NCBI GenBank assembly: GCA_016202865.1
Contig: JACQNV010000066.1
Location: 1-22,793, forward strand
DNA: 22,793 bases
Direction of reading: 5' to 3'
DNA from: Candidatus Aenigmatarchaeota archaeon
Lineage (GTDB): Archaea; Aenigmatarchaeota; Aenigmatarchaeia; QMZP01; JACQNV01
In this document: positions 22,341-22,793 of the stretch, one piece after another
How positions within the stretch are numbered: position 1 is the first letter of the stretch
Layout: each line of letters starts with the position of its first letter
Position numbers and translations under genes: made by a program
The notes under the pieces: model-generated
What the model saw: only the letters and a program-made list of their open reading frames with translations
What the model was told of the DNA's origin: nothing
Database searches by the model: none

Positions 22341-22370
22341 ATTTTATAAGGTATAGATACAAGTATCTAT
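22341..22370 (-). promoter_or_regulatory. Promoter and operator of the ATPase operon
   Basis: ATAGATAC (22353-22360), two bases, and GTATCTAT (22363-22370) form a perfect palindrome. On the minus strand, CTTATAAAAT (22341-22350) follows within a few bases and is a good TATA box. It lies about 60 bases upstream of the 22284 start codon, leaving room for a leader with its AGGAGG site. A regulator bound to the palindrome would block TFB/TBP. The small winged-helix gene next door is a candidate regulator. The remaining leader also holds GCTAC/GTAGC. Confidence 0.55.
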
Positions 22371-22402
22371 TGAGCACCTATTTCCCTTCTTTTTTCCACC
22401 CT

Positions 22403-22636
22403 CTATTTGGGGCTAGTACTAACTTTCCCTTTCTTCCAGAACACCCAACTTTTACTGGTTTTCTGACCTTCTATTTCCCTGTTAATCATCAATTCCAAGC
22501 AGTGCTTTAGGCATGTGTTCCAGTTGCCAATCTCTGTTGAAACTCTAATTTTCTCTATATCCTGAGGTCTGTCCGAACCATTTAAATGGTTCAGTATCCT
22601 TTCCCGATACCCCAAATCTTTAAGAACTTCTTTCAT
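22403..22636 (-). CDS. Small winged-helix DNA-binding protein
   Basis: A 77-residue protein starting at MKEVLKDLGYRERILNHLNG (ATG at 22636; a TTG three codons earlier is possible). It reads as one winged helix: GYRERILNHLNGSDRPQDIEKIRVSTEIGNWNTCLKHCLELMINREIEGQK, then a basic wing (TSKSWVFWKKGKV). Its stop lies about 30 bases from the palindrome that heads the ATPase operon on the same strand. It could be the repressor for that operon, which is inference. TATATAAAG upstream gives it a promoter. Confidence 0.65.
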   Translation of the reverse strand: MKEVLKDLGYRERILNHLNGSDRPQDIEKIRVSTEIGNWNTCLKHCLELMINREIEGQKTSKSWVFWKKGKVSTSPK

Positions 22637-22664
22637 AATTATCAATTGATGGGTAGCTTTGGAC

Positions 22665-22675
22665 TGTATATAAAG
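22665..22675. promoter_or_regulatory. Symmetric TATA region between divergent element genes
   Basis: TGTATATAAAG reads as a TATA box on both strands. It lies about 30-35 bases from the winged-helix ATG on the minus strand and about 50 from the ATG at 22721 on the plus strand. It probably serves at least the minus-strand gene. Confidence 0.45.
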
Positions 22676-22720
22676 TTTTTAACTGTTTGCGGTCAGATTG
22701 CTGAACTTCATTAATAAAAT

Positions 22721-22793
22721 ATGTCCAACGAAGAACAAACTAAAAACAGAAAAAGAAAAATGTCAGAAAAAGTAAAACAATATTTCGATGTAC
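22721..22793 (+). CDS. Start of a basic protein (partial, runs off right edge)
   Basis: An ATG at 22721 opens a frame that stays open to the window end (24 codons): MSNEEQTKNRKRK, then MSEKVKQYFDV. The start is very basic and lacks a signal peptide. It is divergent from the winged-helix gene. No Shine-Dalgarno site is visible. Too little is present to name it. Confidence 0.5.
   Translation, partial: MSNEEQTKNRKRKMSEKVKQYFDV

Larger units (their letters stand above)
18076..22793. mobile_element. Probable integrated element next to tRNA-Gly (right end not seen)
   Basis: The region starts with a tyrosine integrase right behind tRNA-Gly. It then holds two membrane proteins, a four-helix-bundle protein, a P-loop ATPase, an unrecognised protein, a small winged-helix protein and the start of another gene. 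None is a housekeeping gene. The operon at 20318-22284 uses strong Shine-Dalgarno sites, unlike most genes to its left. No virion or conjugation gene is recognised, so plasmid or virus origin is undecided. Confidence 0.65.

Overview
The window is archaeal. It carries a class I lysyl-tRNA synthetase, an archaeal-type alanyl-tRNA synthetase, FEN-1, the ribosomal proteins uS10, uS9, uL13 and eL18, a TrmB regulator, a probable archaeosine radical SAM enzyme, and tRNA genes with bulge-helix-bulge (BHB) introns and no encoded CCA. TATA-like boxes about 25 bases upstream of start codons suggest many leaderless genes. AT richness, small unrecognised proteins and a scattered ribosomal operon would suit a DPANN-type or another little-studied lineage. 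That placement is inference.

Bases 1-10050 hold chromosomal housekeeping genes: the start of a zinc-finger protein, a Y-family polymerase, a TrmB regulator followed by LysRS, the radical SAM enzyme, an XRE regulator divergent from AlaRS, and three unrecognised genes. LysRS has an unusual C-terminal B3/B4 domain, of the kind used for tRNA proofreading in PheRS.

Bases 10100-17550 hold tRNA-Gln with two introns, a two-gene HTH and membrane-protein unit, a conserved small protein, an HExxxH metallopeptidase-like protein, FEN-1, uS10, uS9, an eight-repeat PQQ propeller protein on the opposite strand, uL13, eL18 and an unrecognised gene. The propeller gene separates uL13 from uS9, which are usually adjacent in archaea.

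Bases 17581-18075 hold divergent tRNA-Leu(CAA) and tRNA-Gly(GCC). With tRNA-Gln this makes six introns in three tRNA genes. Three are D-loop introns at the same position, two are in anticodon loops, and one is in the T-loop of tRNA-Leu, which alone has three. The D-loop introns of tRNA-Gln and tRNA-Leu share a 45-base block with one difference, although the genes lie 7.5 kb apart on opposite strands.

From about 18076 to the right edge lies a probable integrated element. It begins with a tyrosine recombinase directly behind tRNA-Gly, followed by membrane proteins and a minus-strand operon of an unrecognised protein, a P-loop ATPase and a four-helix-bundle protein. That operon uses strong Shine-Dalgarno sites and has a palindromic operator candidate at its promoter. 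The far end of the element is not in the window.
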